Source of the DNA: Nocardia carnea NBRC 14403
GTDB taxonomy: Bacteria; Actinomycetota; Actinomycetes; Mycobacteriales; Mycobacteriaceae
DNA length: 64,000 nt
Reading direction: 5' to 3'
NCBI RefSeq assembly: GCF_000308515.1
Contig: NZ_BAFV01000013.1
Location: 62,001-126,000, forward strand
Of this stretch, positions 1 to 9,216 are shown in pieces (position 1 is the first letter of the stretch; every line of letters begins with the position of its first letter). The notes beneath the pieces were generated by a model that saw only the letters and a list, made by a program, of their open reading frames with translations, was not told where the DNA came from and did no database searches. Position numbers and translations under genes: made by a program.

Positions 1-2
1 CC

Positions 3-2684
3 GAGCTGGTGGCCCGGAACCCGGTGCGGGAGCGGTTGGCCGCCGCGCTGATGCGCGCTCTCGGCGCCGCCGGGCGTGGTTCCGAGGCACTGCTCGTTTA
101 CCAGAACGCCCGCGAGGCCCTTGCCGATACGCTGGGCGTGGACCCCTCACCGGAACTCTCCGCGCTGCATGTCGCGTTGTTGCGCGGCGAAGTGGGTGCG
201 AAGCAGACCGCCGAGCGCCGCACGAACCTGCGCGCCGAACTGACCGAATACGTCGGCAAAGTCGCCGATATCGCCGCCGTCCGTGACCTCATCGCGAATC
301 ATCGCCTCACCACGCTGACCGGGACCGGCGGTTCCGGGAAAACACGGCTGGCCGGGGAAACGGCGCAGACCCTGCTCGACGATCTGCCGGACGGTGCCTG
401 GTTGGTGGCGCTGGCCGCGGTCGGTACGAGTGGTGATGTGGCACAGTCGGCTCTCGCCGCGATCGGCCTCCGCGACGCACTGCTCGGCAATGCCGTGAAC
501 ACCGAACCGGTGGACCGGCTGATCGCGGCGGTCCGTGACCGCGAAACCCTGCTGATCCTGGACAACTGTGAGCATGTGATCGAATCCGTGGCCGCGTTCG
601 CGCACCGGGTGCTGGGGGAGTGCCCGCGGCTGCGGATCCTCGCGACCAGCCGCGAACCGCTGGGTATCACGGGTGAGGCGCTGTGGCAGGTCGCGCCGCT
701 GGCCCTGCCGGTTGCAGACGCCGATCCCGCGGCGATCGAATCCTCCCCGGCCGTGCAGTTGCTGCGGGACCGCGCCCGCGCGGTGCGCAAGGACCTCACC
801 GCCGATCCCGGCACCCTCGCGACCATGGCCCGCGTCTGCCGGGCACTGGACGGAATACCGCTGGCGATCGAACTGGCCGCCGCCCGGCTGCGCACTCTTT
901 CGCCGGATCAGCTCGCCGAACGCCTCGACGACCGGTTCCGGCTGCTCACCGGTGGTAGTCGCACCGCGATACCGCAGCATCGGACACTGCGCGCGGTGGT
1001 CGACTGGAGCTGGGAGCTGCTCAGTGAAGCCGAACGGGCGGTGTTGCTCCGGCTCGCGGTATTCGCCGGAGGCGCGAGCTTGGAAGCGGCCGAACAGGTC
1101 TGTGCCGATCCGGGCGACGGACGGCCGGTGGTGGTCGAGCAGTTGGAGGTGCTCGATCTGCTCACCACGCTGACCGAGAAATCGCTACTGCTCACCGCAG
1201 AACGAGGGATGGTGGGCGATGCGGCCGGCGCCGGGCCGCTTGTGCCGGGTGCTGCGGGGGAACGCCAGCCGCGCTTCCGGATGCTCGAGACGATCCGGCA
1301 GTACGCGTACGAACGGCTCGTGGAGTCGGGGGAAGCGGAGGCGGTGCGCCGGGCGCATCTCGCCTACTTCACCGGTCTCGCCGATACCGCGGAACCGCAT
1401 CTGCGGCGCGCCGAGCAACTGGAATGGCTCGCGGTGCTGGAGGCCGAACACGACAATATTTCGGCTGCGATGCGCACCGCGCTCGCGGCGGGCGATACGA
1501 CCGGGGCGTTGCGGCTCGCCGCGGCCGCAGGCTGGTACTGGTGGCTCGGCGGTCACAAAGCCGAAGGTCAGGAACTGCTCATGGCGGTTGCCGACGAACC
1601 CGCCGAGGTCGACGATGCGACCCGCGCATTGATATACGGGCTGGTCACGCATTTCATGAGTTCCGGCCGCAATGACGCGGTCCAGGTGGCGGAGTGGATC
1701 CGCAAAGCCCACCGGTTCAGCCGCGGTATCAAGGCCGGTCATCCCACGCTCGCGTTCATCGACGCATTGGAAGCGATGTTGCAGGGGCCGGCGGCGCTAC
1801 CGACCGCGTTCGAACCACTGCTCACCGATGACGACCCCTGGGTGCGCGCGCTGTCCCGGTTGCAGATGGGCAAGATGCGGATCGTGGTCGGGCAGGACGG
1901 GCCGGATGTGGACGAATATCTCGAAGGGGCGCTCGCCGAGTTCCGGGCGCTGGGGGAACGGTGGGGGATCTCGTTCGCGCTGACCGAGCTGGCGAACCGG
2001 CGCGCCACCCGCGGCGAATTCGTCTCGGCCTGCGAACTCTACGAGGAGAGCATTGCCGTTGTCGCCGAGATCGGCTCGGCCGAGGATATCGTGGCGTTGC
2101 TGTCACGTCAGGCCCAGTTGTATTGGCTGGCAGGCGACTCCGAGGCGAGTGCGGCCGCGGTGGCCGAGGCGCAGCGCCGCGCTGATCGGGTGGTCTGGCC
2201 GTTCGCGCTGGCCGAACTCGCGCTGGCCAGGGCGGAGCTGTCCCGCTGGAGCGGCGATCCCGAGCAGGCCCTCGAACAGGTCGATATCGCGACAACCGTC
2301 TCGGGTGGCGAAGCCGAGATGCCGCAGTTCGCGGCGGCCGTCCACACCCTGCGCGGCTACCTCGGCAGCGATCTCGAGCAGGCGCGCGAACATCATGCCG
2401 CGGCCTTCCGGGCAGCGACCGAGGCCGGTCATGCGCTCCTGGTCACCCAGGTGCTCGTCGGGATCGCGGACTGGGCGCTGCGCGCGGGCCGCGATCCCGA
2501 GGCCGCGCGGTTGCTCGCAGTGAGCGCGGTGGTCCACGGGGTGCCCGATCGCTCCCAGCCGGACGCGGTCCGCGTCGAACAGACGGTGCGGGATCGCCTC
2601 GGCGAAGCGGAGTTCACCGAGGCGATGCGGGAGGGTTCGGAAGCGGACTGGCGGGAGCTGGCCACCACCGTGCTCGCTCGCTGA
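3..2684 (+). CDS. AfsR/SARP-like transcriptional regulator with NTPase and TPR-like domains (5' end cut by window)
   Basis: The frame is open from the window edge, so the amino terminus (normally an OmpR-type DNA-binding domain) lies outside. The first ~60 visible residues are the end of a bacterial transcriptional activator domain (ALMRALGAAGR, then LGVDPSPELSALH). A P-loop (GTGGSGKT) follows at about residue 106 of the visible part, then a Walker B-like strand (LLILDNCEHV), an NB-ARC-type core and a long alanine-rich helical region typical of TPR arrays. No C-terminal LuxR HTH is visible. Family members switch on linked pathways when nucleotide and partner signals are bound; no target is evident in the visible part. 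Only the start codon is missing from view. Confidence 0.85.
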   Translation, partial: ELVARNPVRERLAAALMRALGAAGRGSEALLVYQNAREALADTLGVDPSPELSALHVALLRGEVGAKQTAERRTNLRAELTEYVGKVADIAAVRDLIANHRLTTLTGTGGSGKTRLAGETAQTLLDDLPDGAWLVALAAVGTSGDVAQSALAAIGLRDALLGNAVNTEPVDRLIAAVRDRETLLILDNCEHVIESVAAFAHRVLGECPRLRILATSREPLGITGEALWQVAPLALPVADADPAAIESSPAVQLLRDRARAVRKDLTADPGTLATMARVCRALDGIPLAIELAAARLRTLSPDQLAERLDDRFRLLTGGSRTAIPQHRTLRAVVDWSWELLSEAERAVLLRLAVFAGGASLEAAEQVCADPGDGRPVVVEQLEVLDLLTTLTEKSLLLTAERGMVGDAAGAGPLVPGAAGERQPRFRMLETIRQYAYERLVESGEAEAVRRAHLAYFTGLADTAEPHLRRAEQLEWLAVLEAEHDNISAAMRTALAAGDTTGALRLAAAAGWYWWLGGHKAEGQELLMAVADEPAEVDDATRALIYGLVTHFMSSGRNDAVQVAEWIRKAHRFSRGIKAGHPTLAFIDALEAMLQGPAALPTAFEPLLTDDDPWVRALSRLQMGKMRIVVGQDGPDVDEYLEGALAEFRALGERWGISFALTELANRRATRGEFVSACELYEESIAVVAEIGSAEDIVALLSRQAQLYWLAGDSEASAAAVAEAQRRADRVVWPFALAELALARAELSRWSGDPEQALEQVDIATTVSGGEAEMPQFAAAVHTLRGYLGSDLEQAREHHAAAFRAATEAGHALLVTQVLVGIADWALRAGRDPEAARLLAVSAVVHGVPDRSQPDAVRVEQTVRDRLGEAEFTEAMREGSEADWRELATTVLAR

Positions 2685-2742
2685 CGGCGGTGCCTGGCTG
2701 TCAGGCCAGGTCGTGGTTCACCAGGGTCTTTCGCCCCAGAGC

Positions 2743-2764
2743 TTGACCTCAACAATTGTTGAGG
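2743..2764 (+). promoter_or_regulatory. SoxR/MerR-type operator in a TTGACC promoter element
   Basis: A perfect 18-bp palindrome (CCTCAACAATTGTTGAGG) occupies 2747-2764, with TTGACC overlapping its left end. SoxR boxes have the same CCTCAA...TTGAGG arms and also sit inside the promoter spacer. It lies about 60 bp before a flavin-reductase gene, a known kind of SoxR target in Streptomyces. No good -10 hexamer is visible 19 bp downstream. The identity of the binding protein is inferred. Confidence 0.6.
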
Positions 2765-2822
2765 AAGCAAGGTGGTCTGCGGGTGGCCGACGGGGCCGCC
2801 GAACGTAGTAGGGGAGAAACCG

Positions 2823-3416
2823 ATGACGATATCGACCGGCACCACCACCCTCGCAGAACCGTTGCGGCTGACCCTCGTGATCGGCAGCAGCAGGCAGGGC
2901 CGCTTCGCGCCGACCGTGGCCGACTGGTTCCGTACCCGGGCGATTGCGCGACCGGACTTCACGGTCGACGTCGTAGACGTGGGCGAACTGGACCTGCCAC
3001 ACACCTTCGGCGCCCCTACTCCCCGAGCCGCCGAGACTCGGGCCGCGCTCGCCGACACGGACGCCTTCGTCATCGTCACACCCGAGTACAACCACAGCTA
3101 TCCCGCGGCGCTGAAGAACCTCATCGACGCGTACGGGCGGGAATGGCAGGCGAAACCCGTCGGCTTCGTCAGCTACGGCGGGATCTCGGGTGGCCTGCGC
3201 GCGGTCGAACATTTGCGCGGCGTCTTCGCCGAACTCCATGCGGTCACCGTGCGCGATACCGTCAGCTTCCACAACCCGTGGCGCAACAGTGCTACACAGG
3301 ACGACCCGATCGCCACCGCGGAAGCTGAAACGGCCGCGAAAACCTTGTTGGATCAGCTGGTCTGGTGGGGCGAGGCGCTGCGTGCGGCCCGTGCCACCCG
3401 GCCCTACGGGCAGTGA
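2823..3416 (+). CDS. NADPH-dependent FMN reductase family protein
   Basis: The 197-residue product has the flavodoxin-like fold of NADPH-dependent FMN reductases. It starts with a phosphate-binding loop for FMN (IGSSRQGRF) after strand one and carries the PEYNHSYPAALKNLIDA segment characteristic of the family, followed by GFVSYGGISGG. These enzymes reduce free flavin or quinones in the cytoplasm. The ATG at 2823 is preceded by GGGGAG at a good distance; an upstream in-frame GTG at 2772 lacks such a site. The gene stands alone, with a SoxR-like palindrome in its promoter, so induction by redox-active compounds is likely. Confidence 0.85.
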   Translation: MTISTGTTTLAEPLRLTLVIGSSRQGRFAPTVADWFRTRAIARPDFTVDVVDVGELDLPHTFGAPTPRAAETRAALADTDAFVIVTPEYNHSYPAALKNLIDAYGREWQAKPVGFVSYGGISGGLRAVEHLRGVFAELHAVTVRDTVSFHNPWRNSATQDDPIATAEAETAAKTLLDQLVWWGEALRAARATRPYGQ

Positions 3417-3485
3417 GGGTTGTGATGCGACACAGTGTGGCAACGGCCCGGACTCGGCCGGCACGGGCGCCTGCCATCGCGCCGC

Positions 3486-4232
3486 TCAGCGGGCGGCGGC
3501 TATGACCGGGGCGAGGCCGTCCTGGCCCAGGAGGGCCTCGGAATCGGTGACTTCCTCGTCGTTGACGTAGACGGTGGGGGTGCCGTTGACGCCGGAGGCG
3601 AGGACTTCGTCGGTCTTGGTGCGCAGATAGGTGTCGTAGCGGCGGTCGGTGATGCACTCTGCCACCGCGGAATCCGCATAGCCGGTGGATTCGGCGATAG
3701 CGATCAAGTCGCTGTCGGGCAGGCCGGCGCCGCCTTCGGCCGGCTGTTCGGCGAACATTTCCGCCAGCCAGGTCTGGTAACTGTCCAGCCCCGAGTTCGC
3801 GACACAGAACGATGCGTTACCCGCTCGCGAGGAGTATTCGGTGGTACTGGCGCGATCCAGGAAGGAGATGACGCTGTACTCGACCGCCGCGGTGCCCTCG
3901 CGCACGGCATCCTCGAGCACCCTGCCGTTGGCGTCCTCGAAGGCTTTGCAGAACGGGCACTGCAGATCCATGACGACCCGCACGGTCACGTCGGCGTCCG
4001 GTTCGCCGATCCGGACCGCGCCGTCGGCCGCGACGTTCGCGGGGCCGGAACCGCTGCCGACCGCCGCCGCGGTACCGGGGATCGTCTCCGCCATCGCGTT
4101 GCGGGCCAGCAGCCCGGCGCCGACCGCTGCGCCGACCAGCAGCACAGTGACAAGGGGGAGCAGCACGACGAGAAGCCGTCGGTTCGGCCCGGGGTTCTGC
4201 GGCGGTGGCCACCCGCCCGGATAGGTGCTCAA
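3486..4232 (-). CDS. membrane-anchored DsbA-family thiol:disulfide oxidoreductase
   Basis: Residues ~1-20 are proline-rich and cytoplasmic; one hydrophobic segment (LLVVLLPLVTVLLVGAAVGA) follows and the rest is extracytoplasmic. The thioredoxin-fold domain carries the CPFC active site in the phrase VVMDLQCPFCKAFEDANGR and ends with a cis-proline region (NGTPTVYVNDEEV). This architecture matches actinobacterial DsbA-like proteins that form or isomerise disulfides in exported proteins. The start is a TTG with AGGGAG eight bases upstream; no better start is in frame. It is convergent with the flavin reductase gene. Confidence 0.85.
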   Translation of the reverse strand: MSTYPGGWPPPQNPGPNRRLLVVLLPLVTVLLVGAAVGAGLLARNAMAETIPGTAAAVGSGSGPANVAADGAVRIGEPDADVTVRVVMDLQCPFCKAFEDANGRVLEDAVREGTAAVEYSVISFLDRASTTEYSSRAGNASFCVANSGLDSYQTWLAEMFAEQPAEGGAGLPDSDLIAIAESTGYADSAVAECITDRRYDTYLRTKTDEVLASGVNGTPTVYVNDEEVTDSEALLGQDGLAPVIAAAR

Positions 4233-4369
4233 ATCGTCGCTCCCTGCTCGCCGGACATTCTCCTCGACACACTAGTGCGCGGCGGTGCCGCCCGGCGGTG
4301 GGCGGCGGTTCGGTGGGCGTACCTCGAAAATCACCGCACGAACCAGGCGATATTCGCCGTATCGGCTGC

Positions 4370-5488
4370 TCAGGGAAGCGGAATCGGCGGCGCCGGCGGG
4401 AACCGGACGGGTAGCGCGTCCAGTGCGCGGTTGTAACCGCCCACCCGCCAGGACAGTTCGTTCACCGGCTGCGCGAGTTCGATTTCGGGTAGCGCGTCCA
4501 GTAGCTGTTCCAGTGCGTAATGGCCGATTACGAAGGAGGGGTCCTGGGCCGGGCAGACATGGGGTCCCGCGCCCCAGGCCAGATGCGACTGGTTACCGGA
4601 ACGGTCGCCGGTGCCCATACCGACCACCGCCGGATCGCCGCTGACCGCCGCGGAGCTCACGATCACCGGTTGATTCGCCGGCAGCCACACCTTGCCGACG
4701 AGCTGCGGCCGGCGCGGGTACCGGATACAGAAATTCGCCAGCGGCGGGTCGGTGAACAGCACTTCTTCGATCGCTTCCTTGATGGACAGGGCGCCGCCGA
4801 GCAGGGAATCGGCGAAACGGGGATCGGTGACCAGCAGTACCAGCGAATTGATGATCAGATCCGACATCGGCTCGACTCCCGAGCCGAACAGCATGACCAC
4901 CTGATGTGCGACCTCGAGATCTTCCAGGCCGGCCGGGTGCGCCATCATCCACGAGGTGACATCGTCGGCCGGGGCGCCGCGTTTGACGTCGAGCTCCTCC
5001 AGCAGGATCGTGATCAGCGATTGGTTGGCCACTTCGGCGGCTTCCGCGTTCTCCGCCATCCGGATACCCCCGATCGCACCCAGTAGCCGCTGGCCGGTCT
5101 CGAGCGAGAAGCCCAGCATATGGTTCACCAGCTGGAACGACAGTGGCACGCTGAACCCGGAAACGAGTTCGGCCGAGCCGGTTTCGCAGAAGCTGTTGAT
5201 CAGTCCGGTGGCGGTGCGTTCCACCGGCGTGCCCGGCGCCGGCCCGGCCTGCCAGGTGCGCGGATCGGAGGAGAAATGCTCGTGGTCGTTGAGGATCTCC
5301 AGCGCTTCCCGGTAACCGATCACCAGGGTCGCCGGCATTCCGGGCTGGATCTCCACCGGCACCAGCGAACCGTGGGTTCGCCGCATTTCCCGGTATGCCG
5401 CGTGTGGGTTCGCGGCGAACTCGGGCGTGTAGATCGGTACGGCGGGGCCGTCGAGCTCGATCGGTGAGGAAAACATCCGGGTTCTCAC
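4370..5488 (-). CDS. CYP157-like cytochrome P450, lacking several conserved residues
   Basis: The haem-ligand loop is clear near residues 302-314 (SHLAWGAGPHVCPA), with Cys312 as thiolate ligand. The K-helix motif that should read ExxR is EEVLF (residues 241-245), so the arginine is absent; this is a reported trait of the Streptomyces CYP157 family. The I-helix has GSGVEPMSD (202-210) with no acid-Thr pair. At 372 residues it is about 40 shorter than usual: the text runs from PGTPVERTATG (85-95) straight into helix D, so the C-helix with its haem-propionate HxxxR segment seems deleted. In Streptomyces, CYP157 genes often accompany conservon genes; none is nearby. The GTG start follows AAGGAG by 11 bases. 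It may be a non-catalytic haem protein. Confidence 0.75.
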   Translation of the reverse strand: MRTRMFSSPIELDGPAVPIYTPEFAANPHAAYREMRRTHGSLVPVEIQPGMPATLVIGYREALEILNDHEHFSSDPRTWQAGPAPGTPVERTATGLINSFCETGSAELVSGFSVPLSFQLVNHMLGFSLETGQRLLGAIGGIRMAENAEAAEVANQSLITILLEELDVKRGAPADDVTSWMMAHPAGLEDLEVAHQVVMLFGSGVEPMSDLIINSLVLLVTDPRFADSLLGGALSIKEAIEEVLFTDPPLANFCIRYPRRPQLVGKVWLPANQPVIVSSAAVSGDPAVVGMGTGDRSGNQSHLAWGAGPHVCPAQDPSFVIGHYALEQLLDALPEIELAQPVNELSWRVGGYNRALDALPVRFPPAPPIPLP

Positions 5489-5763
5489 GGGTACGACAAC
5501 TCCTTGTGCGCCGACGGTGGGACCGCAATAGGCCCACCGGCTACTCCGTCGGCACGCAGCCCGGGCCGATCGTGAAAACCGCGCTCACGGATCGCTGAAT
5601 GTCATTGCGTTCCAATATGGTTCTGTAGCGAAAGTACACGACTTGATACAGTCGGCCCGCGTGGATCGGGTACGGTCGGCGAACAGGACTTCGGCATGCC
5701 CGGGGTCGTCGCGGCGGGCCGGTGGCCGTGAATGTGATGTCGAATCTGTTTCGGAGGCTTCGG

Positions 5764-7146
5764 ATGTCCCTTTCTCATGCCGTGGTACTCGGCGCGAGTG
5801 TCGCCGGATTGCTTTCGGCCGCCGCGTTGAGCAAGAACTTCGGCACCGTCACGATCGTCGAACGGGATCAGCTCTCCGAAGGTGCCGTGCCGCGCCGCGG
5901 TGTGCCACAGGGCAATCAAGTGCATCAGCTGATGCCGGCCGGTCTGGCGCGGATCGAAGAGTTGCTACCGGGGTTCGGTGACGACCTCCTCGAGCAGGGT
6001 TGTGAACGCTATGACGTCGACCGTGATGTCGCGATCCTGTACCCGCGGGGCTGGGCCGCCCGGGTCGCCGGAGGCATGGACGTCATCGGCTTTCTCCGGC
6101 CGACCTTCGAATGGGTGCTACGGCGGCGGGTGCTGGCGCTGCCCAATGTGCGCGCGGTGCACGGTATCGCCACCGGGCTGCTGGCCGGCGCGGACGGCAC
6201 CGCCGTCACCGGGGTGAAGGTGACCGGGGCCGACGGCGAGAAACTGGACGCCGATCTCGTGGTCGACGCGACGGGCCGCGGATCCAAGGCACCGAACTGG
6301 TTGAGCGAACTGGGTTACACACCGCCGGCCGAACAGCATGTGCGGCCGCACCTCGGTTACGCCACGATGGTGGTCCGCTTGCCCGAGGGCGCGCTACCGG
6401 ACGGGTTCCGCGGGATCGCCGCCACCCCGAACCCCGCGCATCTCAAAGGCGGAGCCATTCTGCCCTGCGGTAACGGACAGCATGTGGTGGCGGCCATGGG
6501 GATGTCGAAGAACTACCCGCCGGCCGGGTATGCGGAACTGCTCGACTACCTGGACGAGGCCCCGAGCCCCCTTCTCGGCCGCGTCGTGCGCGCCGGGGAA
6601 TTGATCGTCGAGCCCGACACCTACCGGATGCCGGGCAATCAGCGCAGGCTGTGGGAGCAACTGGACCGGCGGCCAGAGGGATTCGTCGTCATCGGCGATG
6701 CCGTCGCGGCATTCAACCCGATCTACGGCCAGGGGATGACGATCGCCGCGATCGGTGCCTCCCTGCTCGCGCAGGTCGTCGCGTCCGCGGACGGCTCGGT
6801 CACCGGGATCGCGGAGAAGTTCGCGGCCGAGCTGGCGCCGTGGACCGACTACGCCTTCGCCATGGCCGCGAACACCGATGCGTTCTTCCCCGGCGCCGAG
6901 TTCGTGAACTACACCCCGCCGGATCCGGAAGCCGTCGCGGGCGAAGCGTTCGCGGTGGCCGCCGCCACCACCGATCCCGCTGTCGCTCAGGCCATGCGGC
7001 GGGCCGCCTATTACATGGACCCCTCCGGGATGCAAGCACCTGAGGTCCAGCAGACCATCGCCGAATGGGCGTCCACCGGGCGGCAGCCGGACCCGTCCCT
7101 GACCGATCCGACCGAACTGCCGAGCACAATTCACAACGCGGGCTGA
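5764..7146 (+). CDS. FAD-dependent oxidoreductase / monooxygenase-like protein
   Basis: The product begins with a Rossmann strand and dinucleotide-binding loop (VVLGASVAGLLSAAALS), followed by an acidic strand end (TIVERDQL). A second FAD motif lies near residue 310 (VVIGDAVAAFNPIYGQGM), the GD motif of class A flavoprotein monooxygenases and related reductases. The 460-residue length suits the group. No substrate can be assigned. The ATG at 5764 is preceded by CGGAGG; more distal in-frame starts have no such site. It is transcribed divergently from the CYP157-like gene across a 275-bp gap, so the two could be co-regulated. Confidence 0.75.
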   Translation: MSLSHAVVLGASVAGLLSAAALSKNFGTVTIVERDQLSEGAVPRRGVPQGNQVHQLMPAGLARIEELLPGFGDDLLEQGCERYDVDRDVAILYPRGWAARVAGGMDVIGFLRPTFEWVLRRRVLALPNVRAVHGIATGLLAGADGTAVTGVKVTGADGEKLDADLVVDATGRGSKAPNWLSELGYTPPAEQHVRPHLGYATMVVRLPEGALPDGFRGIAATPNPAHLKGGAILPCGNGQHVVAAMGMSKNYPPAGYAELLDYLDEAPSPLLGRVVRAGELIVEPDTYRMPGNQRRLWEQLDRRPEGFVVIGDAVAAFNPIYGQGMTIAAIGASLLAQVVASADGSVTGIAEKFAAELAPWTDYAFAMAANTDAFFPGAEFVNYTPPDPEAVAGEAFAVAAATTDPAVAQAMRRAAYYMDPSGMQAPEVQQTIAEWASTGRQPDPSLTDPTELPSTIHNAG

Positions 7147-7302
7147 GCGTGCTCGCTCGCGAGCCCGGTCCGGCTTCACGGTCCTGACGCGGTTACGCCG
7201 GCCGGGGAACGAACCTGGCGGTGAGATGCCGGGATCGGAGATCGACAACGGCGACGAACCGGGTCGTCGGTCGTCTTCTGCTGACGCCCGGCGGCGGGGC
7301 GG

Positions 7303-8397
7303 CTACCGGGATGCCGTCAGCAGACCGCCGGGGCCGCTGACGACTCGTGTGCCGAACCGGGCGCTGATCTCGCCGAGCGTATTTCTCAGCCATCGGGTAT
7401 CGGCGGGTCCGGCCCGTTCGAGTTGCATATGCCTGATGTGCAGCGGCAGCATGCGCACTTCGGCGGGCTCACCGGGATCGAGGCCGACGAGGTAGAGCAG
7501 CCGGAGTTCGGGCCGGTAGGACTCATGGCCGCCGATTCCCTCGTAATCGTCGACGATATCGCCGCAGCCGTACAGGATGGGTTTGCCTCGATAGATTTCG
7601 ATCGCGCGGGGATGGTGTGCGGAGTGGCCGTGCACGATATCGATACCTGCGTCGATCAGCCGGTGGGCGAATTCCTGCTCGCTGAGGCCGGTGCCATAGC
7701 CCCAGTTGGGCCCCCAGTGCACCGACACGATGGTGTGGTCACCGCTGCGGGCGAGTGGTGCGAACCGGGCCGCCACCTCGTCGGCGTGGCGGGCGCCGGG
7801 GTGGTCGATCAGCCAGATTCCCGGGCGGTCGCGGCCCGCGGCCCAGCTCGCGGGGACACCGCTGGACCGGGTCGATATCGACACGATCAGTACGCGGTGA
7901 CCTCCCGGAACCGGTACCTCCACCGGTTGCTGTGCGGCAGCGAGGTTCGCGCCCGCGCCGGGGGCCCGGATATCCGCGCGGGACAGCGCCTCGAGGGTGT
8001 CGGCCAGTCCGCGGAGACCGAAATCGAGGGAATGGTTGTTGCTCAGTGCGCAGGCGTCGGGCCGGAATGCGGTGAGCGCCGCAAGGTTGCCGGGGTGCAT
8101 GCGATAGTGGACCCCTTTGCCGGCCGCGAAACTGCCGTCGGCGGTGATGGCGGTTTCCAGGTTGACCAGCCGAAGATCGGGTGCGAGTTCCTCGAGGAGC
8201 CGGTTCACCGCACCCCAGGGGCCGGTGAACCCGTAGGGCCGGGGGATCGGCCCATTGGCCTGCTCGGCCAGCTCGACATAGCGCCGGGCATCTCGGACAC
8301 ACGGCTCGTGTAATCCCGGATGCCCCGGTCGCGGCAGGAGCTGATCCACGCCACGGCCGAGCATGAGATCACCACCGAGCAGGGCCGTGACCGTCAT
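7303..8397 (-). CDS. CapA family protein (PGA_cap metallophosphatase-like)
   Basis: The 364-residue protein has the CapA/PgsA calcineurin-like pattern: GGDLMLGRGVD at residues 8-18, NLETAIT near residue 80, NNHSLDFG (the Asn-His pair) near 120, VSVHWGPNWG near 225 and HGHSAHHPRAIEIYRGKPILYGCGD near 260. The family was named for poly-gamma-glutamate capsule synthesis, but most actinobacterial members are of unknown role. There is no signal peptide or membrane segment, and no pgsB/C-like partner is adjacent. The start is ATG. Confidence 0.85.
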   Translation of the reverse strand: MTVTALLGGDLMLGRGVDQLLPRPGHPGLHEPCVRDARRYVELAEQANGPIPRPYGFTGPWGAVNRLLEELAPDLRLVNLETAITADGSFAAGKGVHYRMHPGNLAALTAFRPDACALSNNHSLDFGLRGLADTLEALSRADIRAPGAGANLAAAQQPVEVPVPGGHRVLIVSISTRSSGVPASWAAGRDRPGIWLIDHPGARHADEVAARFAPLARSGDHTIVSVHWGPNWGYGTGLSEQEFAHRLIDAGIDIVHGHSAHHPRAIEIYRGKPILYGCGDIVDDYEGIGGHESYRPELRLLYLVGLDPGEPAEVRMLPLHIRHMQLERAGPADTRWLRNTLGEISARFGTRVVSGPGGLLTASR

Positions 8398-8541
8398 GGC
8401 GGCGCCGGATCCGGCGATATCGGTTCACCCGTTCCGGCCCGGCCCGCCGGTCGGGCACCGAGCTTCATACAGAAACGCTACCACCGGACGCTGATCTGAT
8501 CGAGCCTGGTCAGCGCCTGTTCGCACGGATACGGCACATGC

Positions 8542-8739
8542 TCATCGGGCCAGGAAATGCCAGCCCAGCCAGGCCCACACCAGGATTGTGAGTATTCGCA
8601 GGACGCGGGACCGCAACAGCAGGCGGAGTGTTTCACCGAAGGTGGTGCAGCGCTGTGAGCGGCGCGCCGCGAGTTCGGCCAGTACACCCGCCACGGCGAG
8701 CGCCGCGAACCCGAGGAGAACGAGAGCCCGGTCGGTCAT
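8542..8739 (-). CDS. small membrane protein (DUF6186-like)
   Basis: A 65-residue protein with two hydrophobic helices (ALVLLGFAALAVAGVLAEL; ILTILVWAWLGWHFLAR) joined by a short basic segment. The closing WLGWHF block resembles the small actinobacterial family DUF6186; this is from memory and uncertain. Its ATG overlaps the stop codon of the upstream membrane-protein gene by four bases (ATGA), so the two are likely translated together. No function is known. Confidence 0.6.
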   Translation of the reverse strand: MTDRALVLLGFAALAVAGVLAELAARRSQRCTTFGETLRLLLRSRVLRILTILVWAWLGWHFLAR

Positions 8740-9149
8740 CGCAGCAGCCGCCACCCGGCGGCCAGCCATATCAGCCAGCCGGCCCAACGGCCCGGGCCCT
8801 GTTCGAGCGCCGGATCCAGCAGTGTGGACAGGGTGGGATGGGACCGATCCGGTACATTCCACGATTCCTGCCGCGACAGTGCGAACAGTTCCCAGCTCGA
8901 AATCACCAGCAGCAGAAGCGACCACAGCAACAGGCCGTTGCGCAGTCGTGGCCCCGGCGAAATCGGCTCGGACGGCCGGCGAACGGCGTACACGAGTACC
9001 GCGCCGGCAATGATCACGACCAAACCTGTTGCTGCCCATTCGAAGGGACGGGTCAGGGCGCCGAGTGTGGCGACGACGAGCGCGGCACCTGCCCATATCG
9101 CCGGTGGAAGCGAACCCCCATCGGCCGGCCGGCTCGATTCGGCTGCCAT
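8736..9149 (-). CDS. hypothetical membrane protein
   Basis: The 137-residue protein has about four predicted membrane segments: IWAGAALVVATLGALT, WAATGLVVIIAGAVLVYAV, LLLWSLLLLVISSWELFAL and a C-terminal WAGWLIWLAAGWRLL. The loop between the last two contains a short extracytoplasmic stretch (SRQESWNVPDRSHPTLST). The family is not recognised with certainty. It overlaps the next gene by four bases, which suggests the two products act together. Confidence 0.6.
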   Translation of the reverse strand: MAAESSRPADGGSLPPAIWAGAALVVATLGALTRPFEWAATGLVVIIAGAVLVYAVRRPSEPISPGPRLRNGLLLWSLLLLVISSWELFALSRQESWNVPDRSHPTLSTLLDPALEQGPGRWAGWLIWLAAGWRLLR

Positions 9150-9216
9150 GATCGGCAGCGTACCGCCACTGTCGCCTGGTCCGGGGCTGTGCGGGGAGTG
9201 GCGTCGGCCCTCCGGT

